Positions 6,339 through 7,313 of a stretch of DNA of 7,313 bases are shown piece after piece. The position numbers were made by a program, and so were the translations under genes. The DNA is taken from contig JAILOC010000016.1 of the NCBI GenBank assembly GCA_024691045.1, forward strand, positions 1 to 7,313, read 5' to 3'. The DNA comes from Lachnospiraceae bacterium. Lineage in GTDB: Bacteria > Bacillota_A > Clostridia > Lachnospirales > Lachnospiraceae. How positions within the stretch are numbered: position 1 is the first letter of the stretch; each line of letters starts with the position of its first letter. Under the pieces are notes generated by a model, which was not told the origin of the DNA, made no database searches, and saw only the letters and a list, made by a program, of their open reading frames with translations.

Positions 6339-7313
6339 TTGAACAAAGATCCAAAACTCAAAAAAAACGATATTGAAAAGCTAAAGAGCCTCGGAATAGA
6401 GGAATCCGGGATTCTGTTATCAAGCCCCATAGATCTTTCCTTTTCGGGAGAATATATCGAGGGCTTTATAGCCGTCACCACCGACAAGGTAGTCATCTGC
6501 AAAAAAGAGCTCCCCGAAGGACATCTGAATCTTTTTAACGGGGTGCCTGTGCCCGAAAACCTGCCGGACGAAGAGGCGTCCATAACGAATACATACGTTT
6601 ACGAAATAAGCGAGCTCGCCCACCTGCGCCTCGATACCTACATAGGTTCAAATGTCCTTTCGGCTTCCTACAAGGGAGTTCCCACGCACCTTGCGGCATT
6701 CACCAACAGATATTCATCCGAAATGAATGTCCTCTTCCGCAAGCTCAAGGGCTTCCTTAAGGGTGAAGAGATCACGCAGGATGAAGAAAGCCCCGATGAG
6801 GGGGCCGAAGAGACAGAAGAAAAGAAGAAAAAGAGCAAGCGCTCCATCTTCTTCAGAACCCTGAGATACTTCCTTAAATACAAGTTCGGGCTGTTCATTC
6901 TTTTCCTTACATATCTGACCTCAGCAGCACTCAGCATTGCGTGGCCGTACCTGACGGGTAAGGTCCTCTTCGACCACGTCCTCGAAAAGGACGAAGTATT
7001 CCTCGCACGCTTCGGACTGAGCGGCAGATACATCCTTGCTCTGGGAATGGTCGCCCTTACGATGATCGGCGTAAAGGTCATTCAGTCGGTCTCAAACTAT
7101 TTTCAGGTATTCTGCATGGCGAAGGTTGCAGCCTATACCGTCAGGGATATCAAGACCGATGTCTTCGATTCTATGAGCAGGCTTTCCCTTAACTTCTTCG
7201 TAAACAAACAGACCGGCGGTCTGATGACAAGAGTCCTGAGTGATTCCGAAAGAGTAAGGGAATTCTTCATAGACGGAATCCCGATGGTATTCGTTCACGG
7301 AATAACGATCATC
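6339..7313 (+). CDS. ABC exporter (fused permease/ATPase type), 3' end outside window, with extra N-terminal PH-like domain
   Basis: 325 codons are present and the frame is open at the right edge. Residues about 11-145 form a soluble domain whose pattern (LSFSGEYIEGFIAVTTDKVV at 33-52, YVYEISELAHLRLDTYIGSN at 86-105, then a helix ending in FRKLKGFL at 133-140) resembles bacterial PH-like folds. An acidic then lysine-rich linker (147-169) precedes the membrane domain. TM1 is about 182-205 and TM2 about 229-258. The intracellular loop has the exporter signature NFFVNKQTGGLMTRVLSDSE (285-304), followed by the start of TM3. This is the type IV exporter fold (MsbA/BmrA-like). The ATP-binding cassette, with Walker A, signature and Walker B, must lie beyond the window. 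The substrate is unknown. The start is TTG 6339 (good Shine-Dalgarno) or ATG 6288, which adds 17 very basic residues (MIKYNSIRKRDKKRRNV). It is transcribed divergently from the dgt operon, with no evident functional link to it. Confidence 0.85.
   Translation, partial: MNKDPKLKKNDIEKLKSLGIEESGILLSSPIDLSFSGEYIEGFIAVTTDKVVICKKELPEGHLNLFNGVPVPENLPDEEASITNTYVYEISELAHLRLDTYIGSNVLSASYKGVPTHLAAFTNRYSSEMNVLFRKLKGFLKGEEITQDEESPDEGAEETEEKKKKSKRSIFFRTLRYFLKYKFGLFILFLTYLTSAALSIAWPYLTGKVLFDHVLEKDEVFLARFGLSGRYILALGMVALTMIGVKVIQSVSNYFQVFCMAKVAAYTVRDIKTDVFDSMSRLSLNFFVNKQTGGLMTRVLSDSERVREFFIDGIPMVFVHGITII

Noticed and set aside
6197..7298. Minus-strand open frames opposite the exporter gene and its leader
   Set aside because: The plus strand shows a clear ABC exporter signature and continuous coding. 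The antisense frames show no recognisable family and low-complexity Ser/Arg/Phe composition.

Overview
This window reads as an ordinary bacterial chromosome segment, most likely from a Clostridia-class Firmicute and plausibly a Lachnospiraceae relative. The basis is gene order and protein resemblance only: a dgt-dnaG-rpoD-trmK cluster, a Clostridia-type TGS-domain nucleoside kinase, and Firmicute-like DnaG and sigma-A cores. No rRNA or other marker fixes the taxon.

Positions 1-6119 hold one tightly packed minus-strand operon. In transcription order it is: a dGTPase-family HD phosphohydrolase (dgt, 6119-5112), DNA primase (dnaG, 5108-3315), the housekeeping sigma factor (rpoD, 3309-1336), tRNA adenine-22 N1-methyltransferase (trmK, 1339-632), and the N-terminal 207 residues of a nucleoside/uridine kinase-like protein that runs off the left edge (621-1). 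Junctions are 3 nt, 5 nt, a 4-nt ATGA overlap and 10 nt. Shine-Dalgarno sequences lie inside the preceding gene or over its stop codon, so translational coupling is likely. This is a Firmicute version of the macromolecular-synthesis operon: dNTP pool control, primer synthesis, transcription initiation, tRNA modification and nucleoside salvage.

Positions 6120 to about 6338 form a divergent intergenic region. It is AT-rich, with a consensus-like TATAAT on the plus strand and a short inverted repeat. A plus-strand gene then begins (start at TTG 6339 or ATG 6288) and runs off the right edge. It encodes the front half of a type IV (MsbA/BmrA-like) ABC exporter with an extra cytosolic N-terminal domain of about 140 residues that resembles a bacterial PH-like fold.

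The outstanding feature is the sigma factor. It is 657 residues long, against roughly 370 for a typical Firmicute sigma-A. The excess is an N-terminal tail of about 260 residues, about one third lysine, built largely from thirteen uninterrupted 12-residue repeats of the [12 protein letters not shown] type (36-bp tandem repeats at 2752-3219), followed by two 14-residue repeats. It looks like a histone-H1-type or actinobacterial-SigA-type basic tail joined to a complete, normal sigma-70 core. No mobile elements, RNA genes or CRISPR arrays were seen.
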